Shown in pieces: positions 45,926 to 55,032 of a stretch of 64,000 nucleotides of DNA (its first letter is position 1; the number at the start of each line of letters is the position of its first letter). Origin of the DNA: Hymenobacter sp. 5317J-9 (lineage in GTDB: Bacteria; Bacteroidota; Bacteroidia; Cytophagales; Hymenobacteraceae). The stretch is taken from assembly GCF_022921075.1 (NCBI RefSeq), contig NZ_CP095050.1, positions 2,914,001-2,978,000 on the forward strand, given 5' to 3'. The notes below the pieces were generated by a model, which saw nothing but the letters and a program-made list of their open reading frames with translations, did no database searches and was not told the DNA's origin. The position numbers were made by a program, and so were the translations under genes.

Positions 45926-47494
45926 TTACCCCTTTGGCGTCAGCGTCACGTACGGGATGATGCACTCTTCCAGCGAGATGCCGCCGTGCTGGAAGGTGTC
46001 CTTGTAGTAGTTCACGTAGTAGTTGTAGTTGTTCGGGTAGGCGAAGAAGTAGTCGCCGATGGTGAACACATACGCCGTGCTCACGTTTTCGCGCGGCAGG
46101 AAAATGCTTTCCGGCTTGCGCACCACGTACACGTCGCGCGAGTCGTCGAAGCCCAGGTTTTTGCCGTGCTTGTAGCGCAGGTTGGTGTTGGTGTTTCGGT
46201 CGCCCACAATTTTGTAGGGACGCTTGCAGCGGATGGTGCCGTGGTCAGTGGTGATGATGAGCTTGCCTTTTTTCTCGGCAATCTGCTGCATCATCTCATA
46301 CAGCGGCGAGTGCAGGAACCACGAGCGGGTGATGCTGCGGTAGGCCGACTCGTCGGCGGCCAGCTCGCGAATCATGGCCATGTCGGTGCGGGCGTGCGAG
46401 AGCATGTCCACGAAGTTGTACACGATGACGTTGCACTTATAGTTGTTGTGCAGGTTGCTCATCTTGCCCAGCAAGTCCTTGCCGGCTTGCAGGTTGGTCA
46501 CCTTGTTGTAGCTGTACTTGGCCTTCTGGTTGTTCTTCTGGAAATTGATTTCCATGAACTCGGCCTCGTGCAGGTTTTTACCTTCGTCGTCGTCATCGGT
46601 CACCCACAGATTGGGGTATTTTTTCTGGATTTCGCCCGGCATCATGCCCGAGAAAATGGCGTTGCGCGCGTAGGCCGTGGTGGTGGGCAGAATGGCGTAG
46701 TACATCTCCTCGCTGTCCACCGTGAAGAATTCGGTGATGATGGGCTCCAGCACCTTCCACTGGTCGTAGCGCAGGTTGTCAATCAGCACGAAGTACACGG
46801 GCGTGTCGCCGGTGGCCTTCAGCGTCGGAAATACCCGCTCCTTGAACAGCTGGTGCGACATGAGCGGGGCGTCTTTGTCGTCGCCGTTCACCCAGTCCTC
46901 GTAGCTCTCCGTGATGAAGCGGCCGAAGTAGGTGTTGGCCTCGTCCTTCTGCATGTTGAAGACTTCGGCCATGCTCTTGCCTTCGGTCTCGTTGATTTCG
47001 AGCTCCCAATACACCAGCTTCTTATACACTTCGGCCCACTCCGAGGGCGAAAGGCGGTCGGAGAGCTGCATGCCGAGCTGGCGGAAATCGCGCTGGTAGC
47101 CCGAATTGGTGGCTTCGCTGATGAGGCGCTTGTTGTCGAGCACCTTTTTTACCGACAGCAGAATCTGGCTCGGATTGACGGGCTTAATCAGATAATCGGC
47201 GATTTTGGCGCCAATGGCCGACTCCATGATGTGCTCTTCCTCGCTCTTGGTAATCATCACCACGGGCACAGTGGGCCGAATGGCTTTGATTTCGGTGAGG
47301 GTTTGCAGGCCGGTGAGGCCGGGCATGTTCTCATCCAGAAACACGAGGTCGTAGCTCTTTTCCTGAATTTCCTCGATGGCGTCGGCGCCGCTGTTGACGG
47401 GCGTTACGTCGTAGCCTTTCTCCTTGAGAAACAGCAGATGCGGCTTGAGCAAGTCGATTTCATCGTCGGCCCAGAGAATGGTGGTTTGTTGCAT
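45926..47494 (-). CDS. porX: PorX-type response regulator with PglZ/alkaline-phosphatase domain
   Basis: 522 residues. The receiver domain (~4-125) has acidic Asp10/Asp11, phospho-acceptor Asp54 in LVFLDENMPG, Thr80 and Lys102. A helical linker follows. The PglZ/alkaline-phosphatase-superfamily domain (~225-522) has VLIDNLRYDQW (Asp237), PTTTAYARNA (Thr269-271, nucleophile region), TTDHGTIRCKRP (metal Asp/His) and FQHGGISLEECIIP (late metal His). This two-domain layout and length are those of PorX, which governs T9SS genes in Porphyromonas and Flavobacterium and degrades oligoadenylates in vitro. Two T9SS cargo genes lie in this window; the PorY kinase is not seen. Confidence 0.9.
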   Translation of the reverse strand: MQQTTILWADDEIDLLKPHLLFLKEKGYDVTPVNSGADAIEEIQEKSYDLVFLDENMPGLTGLQTLTEIKAIRPTVPVVMITKSEEEHIMESAIGAKIADYLIKPVNPSQILLSVKKVLDNKRLISEATNSGYQRDFRQLGMQLSDRLSPSEWAEVYKKLVYWELEINETEGKSMAEVFNMQKDEANTYFGRFITESYEDWVNGDDKDAPLMSHQLFKERVFPTLKATGDTPVYFVLIDNLRYDQWKVLEPIITEFFTVDSEEMYYAILPTTTAYARNAIFSGMMPGEIQKKYPNLWVTDDDDEGKNLHEAEFMEINFQKNNQKAKYSYNKVTNLQAGKDLLGKMSNLHNNYKCNVIVYNFVDMLSHARTDMAMIRELAADESAYRSITRSWFLHSPLYEMMQQIAEKKGKLIITTDHGTIRCKRPYKIVGDRNTNTNLRYKHGKNLGFDDSRDVYVVRKPESIFLPRENVSTAYVFTIGDYFFAYPNNYNYYVNYYKDTFQHGGISLEECIIPYVTLTPKG

Positions 47495-47772
47495 AGTAAG
47501 GACTTGGGGTCTTGGGGACTTCGCGTACGCTGACCTTCGGTTGGGGTAATGGTTTCAGTAGGTAACGTAAGCCGGCCCGAATAGATATAGCGAAACGACG
47601 CTACGGGTTGCAACCGCGTTTGGGGCGGAGTGTTGAGCTTGCCCAAACGACGGGGCGTAGTTTCGCGTTCAGTCATGGACGGACCGCGCCTGCAAATGTT
47701 GCCGGTTTATCGGCAGCAGCGCCGCAACTTCGCTTTCCGGTTTCGGCCCGTCATTCCGCTCCCGCTCCCCCT

Positions 47773-49002
47773 GTGAACAAAAAGAAAATCTTCAACGACC
47801 CCGTCTACGGCTTCGTCACCATCCCCACGGAGTTCCTGTTCGACCTCATTGAGCACCGTTACTTTCAGCGGCTGCGGCGCATTCAGCAGCTTGGGCTCAC
47901 GGGGTTTGTGTATCCGGGGGCGCTGCACACGCGCTTTCACCACGCGCTGGGCGCCATGCACCTGATGAGTTTGGCCCTGCGCACGCTCAAAGACAAGGGC
48001 GTGAAGATTTCGGCGGCCGAGGGCGAGGCCGCCATGGCCGCCATTCTGCTGCATGACGTGGGCCACGGCCCCCTCTCCCACGCCCTCGAAACGGCCATTT
48101 TTCAGGATGTGCCGCACGAGCAGCTGTCGCTGTTCCTGATGCAGCGGCTCAACGCCGAGTTTCACGGCAAGCTGGGGCTGGCCATTTCGATGTTTGACGG
48201 CACCTACGGCCGGCCGTTTTTTCACCAGCTGGTGAGCAGCCAACTCGACATGGACCGCCTCGATTACCTCAACCGCGACTCCTTTTATACCGGCGTGGAA
48301 GAAGGCCGCCCCGGCGCCGACCGCCTCATCAAGATGCTGCGCGTGCACGACGAGCGGCTGGTGCTGGAAGAAAAAGCCGTGTATTCGGTCGAAAACTTCC
48401 TCGTGAGCCGCCGCCTGATGTACTGGCAGGTGTACCTCCACAAAACCGTGACCTCGGCCGAACAGATGGTTATTCGGGTGGTGCAGCGCGCCCGCGACCT
48501 GGCCCGCCAGGGCGTGGAGGTGCCCGCCAACAGTTGCCTGGGCTACTTCCTGGGCCGCGCCGTGAGCTTGGCCGAGTTTGAGAAGGACGACAAAATCCTC
48601 AACCACTTCGTGGAGCTCGACGACTACGACATCTGGTCGGCCATCAAGTCCTGGGCCAGCCACTCCGACACCGTGCTCAGCTACCTGGCCAAAAGCATTC
48701 TGCACCGCAACCTGCTCAAAATTGTACTGGCGCCTGAGCCTTTCGACGAGGAGTTCCGCCTCGGCATCCGCGAGTTGATTGAGGAGAAATTCAACCTTCC
48801 ACCCGAGGAAGCGGCCCTGCTGATGATATCGGGCCGCCTGAGCAACAGCGCCTACAACGCCGAAAGCCAGGAGCCCATCGAAATCCTGACCAAAAAAGGC
48901 GACGTGGTGAACGTGATGGAAGCCTCCGACCTGCCCAATATCCGCGCGCTCAGCCAACGGGTGGAGAAGTTCTACATCTGCTACCCGAAGGAAATCGTGT
49001 AG
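47773..49002 (+). CDS. HD-domain phosphohydrolase (dNTPase-like)
   Basis: 409 residues from a GTG start. FNDPVYGFVTIPTEFLFDLI and HRYFQRLRRIQQLG lead into the HD motifs: TRFHHALGAMHLMSL (His), AILLHDVGHGPLSHALE (His-Asp) and a later SSQLDMDRLDYLNRDS (Asp). This is the SAMHD1/dGTPase-like branch common in Bacteroidota upstream of lpxD. Substrate is unknown but a dNTP or related nucleotide is likely. The upstream in-frame extension is not conserved in character. Confidence 0.87.
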   Translation: MNKKKIFNDPVYGFVTIPTEFLFDLIEHRYFQRLRRIQQLGLTGFVYPGALHTRFHHALGAMHLMSLALRTLKDKGVKISAAEGEAAMAAILLHDVGHGPLSHALETAIFQDVPHEQLSLFLMQRLNAEFHGKLGLAISMFDGTYGRPFFHQLVSSQLDMDRLDYLNRDSFYTGVEEGRPGADRLIKMLRVHDERLVLEEKAVYSVENFLVSRRLMYWQVYLHKTVTSAEQMVIRVVQRARDLARQGVEVPANSCLGYFLGRAVSLAEFEKDDKILNHFVELDDYDIWSAIKSWASHSDTVLSYLAKSILHRNLLKIVLAPEPFDEEFRLGIRELIEEKFNLPPEEAALLMISGRLSNSAYNAESQEPIEILTKKGDVVNVMEASDLPNIRALSQRVEKFYICYPKEIV

Positions 49003-49005
49003 AAT

Positions 49006-49108
49006 TTGGTGCTTGGTTTTTGGTGCTTGGCGCCTGGCTGCCAGTATTTCAACAGGCTTGGGCATTCGTTCGCGGCCAGCCGGGCACCAAGCACCAAGCA
49101 CCAAGCAC
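49006..49108. repeat. Heptad (TTGGTGC) repeat, inverted copies before lpxD
   Basis: TTGGTGCTTGG occurs at 49006-49016 and again from 49020, and its reverse complement is tandem at 49083-49108 (GCACCAA repeated). The two clusters could form a long hairpin around a ~45-nt spacer. A similar pair lies after lpxD. Confidence 0.8.
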
Positions 49109-49122
49109 TATTTTTGCCGCCT

Positions 49123-50163
49123 ATGGAATTTACCGTTCAGCAAATTGCCGAAGTCCTCGGCGGCACCGTGGAAGGCGACGCTTCCCAGCGCATTTCCAGC
49201 CTGGCCAAGATTGAAGAAGCCCAGGCCGGCTCGCTCACCTTCCTTTCCAACGCCAAATACGAGCCTTTTTTATATGAAACCGGTGCTTCGGCCGTCATCG
49301 TCGGCCAGAGTCAGGAGCTGCGGCAAGCTGTGAAAAGCACGCTGATACGGGTTGAAAACCCCTACACAGCCTTCAGCCAATTGCTGGAATTTTATGCGCA
49401 GGCCACCCGCACCGGCAAACGCGGCGTCGAAGAGCCTTCGTTCATCGGCAAAAGCTCGAAAATTGGCGCGGGGCACTACCGGGGCGCCTTTTCCTACATC
49501 GGCGAGCAGTGTAAGCTGGGGGAGAACGTGCTGGTGTTTCCGCACGCCTACATCGGCGACCGGGTTACGATTGGCGAGGGCAGCGTCATCCACGCGGGGG
49601 CCAAAATCTACCCCGATACCGTTATCGGCAAGTTTTGCGTCATCAAAGCCGGCGCCGTGGTGGGCTCCGATGGGTTTGGCTTCGCGCCGCAGCCCGACGG
49701 CTCCTATAAGGCCATTCCGCAAATCGGCAATGTGGTGCTGGAAGACTACGTGAGCATCGGCGCCAATGCCACCGTCGACTGCGCCACCCTGGGCTCCACC
49801 CTCATTCGCACGGGCAGTAAAATCGACAACCTCGTGCAGCTGGCTCACAACGTGGAGATTGGCCGCCACACCGTCATCGCGGCCCAAACCGGCATCGCCG
49901 GCTCGGCCAAAATCGGCGACCAGTGCGTGCTGGCCGGGCAGGTGGGCATGGCTGGCCACGTCACGCTGGCCAACAAAACCACCGTCACGGCCCAATCCGG
50001 CATCGGCAAAAACGTGAAGCAGGAAGGCACCATCCTGCAGGGCTCCACGGCCTTCGACTTCAAGCAAAACCAGCGCGCCCAAATCGTATTCCGCCGCCTG
50101 CCCGAGCTTGAGCAGCGCGTGGCAGAGCTGGAAAAGGCAAAAAACGCGACGGAAAAGCCCTAG
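49123..50163 (+). CDS. lpxD: UDP-3-O-acylglucosamine N-acyltransferase LpxD
   Basis: 346 residues. The N-terminal uridine-binding domain spans ~1-95 (LTFLSNAKYEPFLYETGASA). The left-handed beta-helix of hexapeptide repeats follows at ~105-310, containing GSDGFGFAP, NLVQLAHNVEIGRHTVIAAQ (catalytic His) and QVGMAGHV. A C-terminal coiled helix (RRLPELEQRVAELEKAK) ends the protein. It adds the second acyl chain to the lipid A precursor. TATTTTTG at 49109-49116 is a perfect -7 box only 6 bp from the ATG, so the mRNA may be leaderless. Confidence 0.95.
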   Translation: MEFTVQQIAEVLGGTVEGDASQRISSLAKIEEAQAGSLTFLSNAKYEPFLYETGASAVIVGQSQELRQAVKSTLIRVENPYTAFSQLLEFYAQATRTGKRGVEEPSFIGKSSKIGAGHYRGAFSYIGEQCKLGENVLVFPHAYIGDRVTIGEGSVIHAGAKIYPDTVIGKFCVIKAGAVVGSDGFGFAPQPDGSYKAIPQIGNVVLEDYVSIGANATVDCATLGSTLIRTGSKIDNLVQLAHNVEIGRHTVIAAQTGIAGSAKIGDQCVLAGQVGMAGHVTLANKTTVTAQSGIGKNVKQEGTILQGSTAFDFKQNQRAQIVFRRLPELEQRVAELEKAKNATEKP

Positions 50164-50176
50164 CTTTGCAGCTTCT

Positions 50177-50272
50177 TAGTGCCTGGTGCTTGGTGCTCGG
50201 TGCTTGGCAGCCTGACGTTGTTGTCTTTCTGCCTTAGCACCAAGCGCCAAGCACTAGGCACCAAGCACCAAA
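50177..50272. repeat. Heptad repeat between lpxD and lpxC/fabZ
   Basis: Tandem, slightly diverged TGCTTGG units (50179-50208) face reverse-complement GCACCAAGC units (50236-50272) across ~30 nt, filling the gap between the genes. Composition matches the repeat before lpxD. Confidence 0.8.
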
Positions 50273-50277
50273 CCAGA

Positions 50278-51672
50278 ATGAACGACAAGCAACACACCAT
50301 ACAGGCGCCCGTGACGGTGCGCGGCATCGGACTGCACACCGGCGTGGAAGCCACCATGACGTTTTGCCCCGCGCCGGTGGGCCACGGCTACAAATTTCAG
50401 CGGGTTGACATGCCCGGGCAGCCCATCGTGGACGCCGACGTCGACAACGTGGTCGACCTGAGCCGCGGCACCACCATCGAGCAGAACGGCGCCCGCGTCA
50501 ACACCGTGGAGCACACGCTGGCCGCCCTGGTGGGCCTGCAGCTCGACAACGTGCTCATTCAACTCTCCGGCCCCGAGCCGCCCATCATGGACGGGTCGTC
50601 GGCCGAGTTCATCAAGGCCATCGAAACCGTGGGGTTGCAGGAGCAAAACGCGCTGCGCAACTACTACGAGATTCCCGAGAGCATCCGCTACGTTGACAAC
50701 GCCCGAGGCGTCGAGATTGCGGCCCTGCCCCTGGCCGACTACCGCCTCACGGTGATGGTGGACTACAATTCGCCGGTGCTGGGCTCGCAACACGCTACGC
50801 TGGCCGACATCAACCAGTTTGGCGACGAAATTGCCTCCTCGCGCACCTTCTGCTTTTTGCACGAGCTGGAAATGCTCTACAAGAACAACTTAATTCGCGG
50901 CGGCGATTTGAGCAACGCCATCGTGGTGGTGGACCGCGTGGTGAGCGACGACGAGCTGACCGACCTGGCCAAAATGCTGGGCAAACCCCGCGTGTCGGTG
51001 AAGAAAGAGGGCATTTTGAACAACGTGGACCTGCGCCACAAAAACGAACCCGCGCGCCACAAGCTGCTCGACCTCGTGGGCGACCTCGCCCTGGTGGGCC
51101 GCCCGCTGAAAGGCCAGATTCTGGCCGCCCGCCCCGGCCACGCGGCCAACGTGGCCTTCGCCAAGCGCATCAAGAAGAAGATGCTGGAGGCCCGCAGCAA
51201 CCCCGTGCCGGTGTACGACCTCAACCGCGAGCCGGTGATGGACATCAACCGCATCATGCAGGTGCTGCCTCACCGCTACCCGTTCATGATGATTGACAAG
51301 GTCATTCACCTCGACGACCAGGTGGTGACGGCCGTGAAAAACGTGTCCATCAACGAGCCCTTTTTCCAGGGCCACTTCCCCGGCAACCCGGTGATGCCCG
51401 GCGTGCTGCAGATTGAGGGCCTGGCCCAGACCGGCGGCATTCTGGTGATGAACACCGTGCCCGACCCCGAAAACTACTGGCAGTATTTCCTGGGCATCGA
51501 AAACGCCCGCTTCCGCAAGAAGGTGCTGCCCGGCGACACCATCATCTACCACTGCCAGCTGCTGGCGCCCATCAAGCGCGGCATCGCCAAAATGCGCGGC
51601 CAGGCCTTTGTGAATGGCAAAGTGGTGTGCGAAGCCGAAATGAGCGCCGCCATCGTCCGCAAAGACGCTTAG
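50278..51672 (+). CDS. lpxC: Bifunctional LpxC deacetylase / FabZ dehydratase
   Basis: 464 residues. The LpxC part (~1-305) has [16 protein letters not shown], the Zn His in [13 protein letters not shown], and [20 protein letters not shown] with further Zn ligands. The FabZ part (~315-464) has [20 protein letters not shown] and [20 protein letters not shown] with catalytic His and the Glu in LQIEGLAQ. It commits UDP-acyl-GlcNAc to lipid A and dehydrates 3-hydroxyacyl-ACP. The fusion is a Bacteroidota trait. The ATG at 50278 directly follows the heptad repeat. Confidence 0.96.
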   Translation: MNDKQHTIQAPVTVRGIGLHTGVEATMTFCPAPVGHGYKFQRVDMPGQPIVDADVDNVVDLSRGTTIEQNGARVNTVEHTLAALVGLQLDNVLIQLSGPEPPIMDGSSAEFIKAIETVGLQEQNALRNYYEIPESIRYVDNARGVEIAALPLADYRLTVMVDYNSPVLGSQHATLADINQFGDEIASSRTFCFLHELEMLYKNNLIRGGDLSNAIVVVDRVVSDDELTDLAKMLGKPRVSVKKEGILNNVDLRHKNEPARHKLLDLVGDLALVGRPLKGQILAARPGHAANVAFAKRIKKKMLEARSNPVPVYDLNREPVMDINRIMQVLPHRYPFMMIDKVIHLDDQVVTAVKNVSINEPFFQGHFPGNPVMPGVLQIEGLAQTGGILVMNTVPDPENYWQYFLGIENARFRKKVLPGDTIIYHCQLLAPIKRGIAKMRGQAFVNGKVVCEAEMSAAIVRKDA

Positions 51673-51771
51673 TTTGAATTAATAATGGGGAAAAGACAAT
51701 GAAGAATTAGCTCTACTTAACAGTCGCCCAATTCTACGTTCTTCCTTCCTCATTCTTCAGTAACATACAGA

Positions 51772-52578
51772 ATGCTTTCTCCCCTCGCCTATATCCATCC
51801 CGATGCTCGCCTTGCGCCGGGCGTAACCGTTGAACCGTTTACGACCATTGCGGCCGATGTGGAGATTGGCGAGGGCACCTGGATTGGGCCCAACGTGACC
51901 ATCATGAGCGGGGCCCGCATCGGGGCGCACTGCCAGGTGTTTCCGGGCGCCGTGATTGGGGCCGTGCCCCAGGATTTGAAGTTTGCCGGCGAGCAAACCA
52001 CTGCCGTGATTGGCGACCACACCGTCATTCGGGAGTGCGTGACCGTAAACCGCGGCACCGTGGACCGCGGCGAAACCCGCGTGGGCAGCCACTGCCTGCT
52101 GATGGCCTACGTGCACATTGCCCACGACTGCGTCATCGGCCACCACTGCATTCTGGCCAACACCGTGCAGGTGGCGGGCCACGTCGAAATCGGCGATTAC
52201 GCCATTGTGGGCGGCTCTTCGGCCGTGCACCAGTTCGTGAAAATCGGAGCGCACGCCATGATTTCGGGCGGCTCCTTGGTACGCAAAGACGTGCCGCCAT
52301 ACGTGAAAGCGGGCCGCGAGCCCCTGTCCTACGCCGGCGCCAACTCGGTGGGCCTGCGCCGCCGCGGCTTCTCCGAAGAGTCCATCAACCAGGTGCAGCA
52401 ACTGTACCGCACGCTATTTCTGGGCGGGCTCAACAACAACGACGCCCTGGCTCAGATTGAGCGCGAGCTGCCCGCCACGCCCGAGCGCGAAACGGCGGTT
52501 GGCTTCGTGCGCGCGGCCACGCGCGGCATCATCAAAGGCCCCAAGCGCGGCCGGGCCGACGGCAGCGAAGCCGAGTAA
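51772..52578 (+). CDS. lpxA: Acyl-ACP-UDP-GlcNAc O-acyltransferase LpxA
   Basis: 268 residues. Left-handed beta-helix hexapeptides run over ~1-185 (IGEGTWIGPNVTIMSGARIG, HIAHDCVIGHHCILANTVQV with the catalytic His). The C-terminal helical domain contains GANSVGLRRRGFSEESINQV. It performs the first step of lipid A synthesis. It lies 100 bp downstream of lpxC/fabZ and 16 bp before the ABC ATPase gene. Confidence 0.96.
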   Translation: MLSPLAYIHPDARLAPGVTVEPFTTIAADVEIGEGTWIGPNVTIMSGARIGAHCQVFPGAVIGAVPQDLKFAGEQTTAVIGDHTVIRECVTVNRGTVDRGETRVGSHCLLMAYVHIAHDCVIGHHCILANTVQVAGHVEIGDYAIVGGSSAVHQFVKIGAHAMISGGSLVRKDVPPYVKAGREPLSYAGANSVGLRRRGFSEESINQVQQLYRTLFLGGLNNNDALAQIERELPATPERETAVGFVRAATRGIIKGPKRGRADGSEAE

Positions 52579-52594
52579 CCTTTTCTGTGGTCCT

Positions 52595-53218
52595 TTGCTA
52601 ATCACCGCCACCGGCCTGGGCAAGCGCTTTCAGCGCGACTGGATATTTCGGGGGCTGACGCGCACCTTCCGGCCGGGCAGCGCCACGGCCGTGCTAGGGC
52701 CCAATGGCGCCGGCAAAAGCACCCTGCTGAACACGATTTCGGGCCAACTTCTGCCCACACAGGGCGAGCTGACTTATGAGCTTGCCGGCCGGAAGGTGGC
52801 CGTGGAGGAGGTGCCGCAGCACCTGGCCTACGCCGCCCCCTACCTGGAGTTGCTGGAGGAGCTCACGTTACTGGAGCTGCTGCGGTTTCACACCAGTTTC
52901 AAGCCCCTGCGGCCTGGCATGACTCCAGATAAGCTCATCGACGTAATGTACCTGGAAAACGCACGTCAGCAGCTAGTACGCGAGTTTTCGTCGGGCATGA
53001 AGCAGCGGCTGAAGCTGGGGCTGGCGCTGTACGCCGCCGCGCCCCTGCTCCTACTCGACGAGCCCACCACCAACCTCGACGCCACCGGCGTGGCCTGGTA
53101 CCAGGAACATGTGCAGGCCACCCGCGCCGGCCGCACCTTGCTGCTCAGCTCCAACGTGCCGGCAGAGTACGCGTTTTGCGACGAGCAATTGTTGGTTACA
53201 GATTTCCAGAAGCGCTAA
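52595..53218 (+). CDS. ABC transporter ATP-binding protein
   Basis: 207 residues from a TTG start, since no ATG is available in frame near the beginning. Walker A is AVLGPNGAGKSTLLNTISGQ, the signature is REFSSGMKQRLKLGLAL, and Walker B is APLLLLDEPTTNLDATG. It is short for the family, lacking any C-terminal domain. No permease gene is beside it, so the transported substrate is unknown. It is tightly spaced after lpxA and probably co-transcribed. Its stop overlaps the convergent ADP-ribosylglycohydrolase gene by 4 bp. Confidence 0.87.
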   Translation: MLITATGLGKRFQRDWIFRGLTRTFRPGSATAVLGPNGAGKSTLLNTISGQLLPTQGELTYELAGRKVAVEEVPQHLAYAAPYLELLEELTLLELLRFHTSFKPLRPGMTPDKLIDVMYLENARQQLVREFSSGMKQRLKLGLALYAAAPLLLLDEPTTNLDATGVAWYQEHVQATRAGRTLLLSSNVPAEYAFCDEQLLVTDFQKR

Positions 53219-54228
53219 GGCCGCGTGTCTGATGCCAAGCTAGCTCCAGCCAGCCGCACGGCCAGTTGTTCAATGTCAGCCCGCCGAGCCAACACGGCCA
53301 GCCACTCGTCTGGAATAGCAGCTTCTCCGTAGGCCAGCCCCGCGAGGCCACCAGCTACAGCGCCGGTGGTGTCGGTGTCGTCGCCGAGGTTCACGGCGGC
53401 CAGCACCGTGGCGGCGTAGGTATCGTGCCGCAACAGGCACCAGAGGGCTGCTTCGAGGGTGTGGACGACGTAGCCGGTGGCCTTGACGTCTTCTTCGCCA
53501 AGCCCGGGTAGGCTTCCGTCAAGAAAAGCCCCATATTTCGGCCATTCGTAAAACACCGGGCCCTTAGCATGGCCCTGGAGCCAGGAATAAGCACTTTGCC
53601 GCGCTTCATCGTATGCGCTTGCCAACGACTGCCCACGTAACAAACAACGCGCCACCAGCAAATACAGAAAGCAGCCCAACGTGGAGCGCGGGTGGCCGTG
53701 CGTGACGCTGGCCACGTTTTCGGTGAGCATCCAGGCGGCGTTAAAATCCAGGTTTTCGGCCCGCCAGACGTCATGAAAGGCCAGCGGCAGAATGCGCATG
53801 AGCGCACCATTGCCGTTGTCAAATTCGGAGTTTGGGCCGGCTTTGGAGGGCTCTACGCCGCGTTGCAGGCGGTCGATGGCGGCGCGGGTGGCGTTGCCGA
53901 CATCGAAGGTTTCGCCGTGGGCGGTCCAGTAAGACTGATATAGCCAGTTAATGCTGCGCCGGGCAAAGTCGGCCAAATCGGGCGCGCTGTGGCAGCCGCC
54001 GGGCAAAGCCAGGGTTTCGGCCAGGCAGAAAGTAAGCGAAGAGTCGTCGGACCAGGTGCCAGCAGGCTGATGGTGAGTGCCATAGGCGCGCATGCCGACT
54101 ACGGGGTCCTTCTGGCGGGCGGCGCGGGGTGCAAATTCGACGGGCACCCCTAGGGCATCGCCTACAGCCAGACCCAGCAAGGCGGCACGGGCTTGAGTGG
54201 AAAGGGTTGCAGTTGACATGGTCGGCAT
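53215..54228 (-). CDS. ADP-ribosylglycohydrolase (DraG-like) family protein
   Basis: 337 residues. AALLGLAVGDALGVPVEF opens the fold. GTWSDDSSLTFCLAETL is the first Mg2+-binding motif, and NLGDDTDTTGAVAGGLAGLA the second. The all-helical DraG family removes ADP-ribose from proteins or small molecules; the substrate is not evident. A start three codons later (MSTATLS) is possible. It may be the last gene of the GbsR-containing operon upstream (27-bp gap). Confidence 0.9.
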   Translation of the reverse strand: MPTMSTATLSTQARAALLGLAVGDALGVPVEFAPRAARQKDPVVGMRAYGTHHQPAGTWSDDSSLTFCLAETLALPGGCHSAPDLADFARRSINWLYQSYWTAHGETFDVGNATRAAIDRLQRGVEPSKAGPNSEFDNGNGALMRILPLAFHDVWRAENLDFNAAWMLTENVASVTHGHPRSTLGCFLYLLVARCLLRGQSLASAYDEARQSAYSWLQGHAKGPVFYEWPKYGAFLDGSLPGLGEEDVKATGYVVHTLEAALWCLLRHDTYAATVLAAVNLGDDTDTTGAVAGGLAGLAYGEAAIPDEWLAVLARRADIEQLAVRLAGASLASDTRP

Positions 54229-54255
54229 GGAAAGGACGAAGAATGCGCGAAGCTA

Positions 54256-55032
54256 CTACCGCGCACTGGTCAGCTCAGCCGTGAGCAGCACCGCGCAGCC
54301 GGGCCACAAGCGCTGCTGCCGCAGCTTGCCAAAACCGGCCTGCCGCAGGGCGTGGCGCAGCTGCCCCGGGTCGGAGCCGCGCCGGAGGTAGCCGGCCAGC
54401 GCGGCGTGCACCGCAGCGGCCGGGCACAGGCGCTGCACCAGCGGTATGAGAAGGGCCAGGTAGGCGTGCAACAGGCGCCGCAGCCAGCCCCGCGTGGGCA
54501 GCACCACTTCGAGCAAAGCGAGTTGGCCGCCGGGTTGCAGCAGTCGCGCCGCCTCGTGGGCCAGCGCGGGGTAAGCGGCCGGGGCCAGGGTTTTCAGGCC
54601 AAATGTGCTGGTGACGAGGTGTGCCTGGCCCGCGGGCAAGCCGGTGGCCAGCGCATCGGCGGGGTGCAGCGCCAGCCGGGAGCCGGCCGCGTGCCGGCTG
54701 GCCCGGGCCAGCATCGCAGCCGAAAAATCGACTGCCGTGAGGTGCAGGCTGCACCCGAGGCAGCGGCGCAGGGCGGGCCACAGGTCGGCCCCACCGGCCA
54801 TCAGGTCGACCACCTGTACCGGCTGGTTTTCGGCCGGCAGGTGCAAGGCATCCACCAGTTGTTGTCGCCAACGGCCCAGCATGCCTCCCGACAGCCAAGG
54901 CGCAAATCCGTAGGTGGGCGCCATGGCATCGAACAGCGCCTGCACCCGGGCCGGGGCATATGCGGGGTCGCCGGTTGTGAGCGGGGCTATGCCGATGGTG
55001 GGGGCGCATGGCATTTCCAGAAACTTATTCAT
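54256..55032 (-). CDS. Class I SAM-dependent methyltransferase (UbiE-like)
   Basis: 258 residues. FDAMAPTYGFAPWLSGGMLG resembles the UbiE/COQ5 entry motif. VVDLMAGGADLWPALRR is the SAM-binding motif I, LTAVDFSAAMLARAS motif II, and LLQPGGQLALLEVVLPTRGW the post-motif strand. A hydrophobic helix (LLHAYLALLIPLVQRLC) suggests membrane association. Substrate unknown. It overlaps the upstream membrane protein gene by 8 bp, indicating coupled translation. Confidence 0.83.
   Translation of the reverse strand: MNKFLEMPCAPTIGIAPLTTGDPAYAPARVQALFDAMAPTYGFAPWLSGGMLGRWRQQLVDALHLPAENQPVQVVDLMAGGADLWPALRRCLGCSLHLTAVDFSAAMLARASRHAAGSRLALHPADALATGLPAGQAHLVTSTFGLKTLAPAAYPALAHEAARLLQPGGQLALLEVVLPTRGWLRRLLHAYLALLIPLVQRLCPAAAVHAALAGYLRRGSDPGQLRHALRQAGFGKLRQQRLWPGCAVLLTAELTSAR

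Noticed and set aside
49006..50272. Repeat clusters around lpxD as a CRISPR array.
   Set aside because: The units are 7-bp words without 25-40 bp spacers of equal length, and no cas genes are present.
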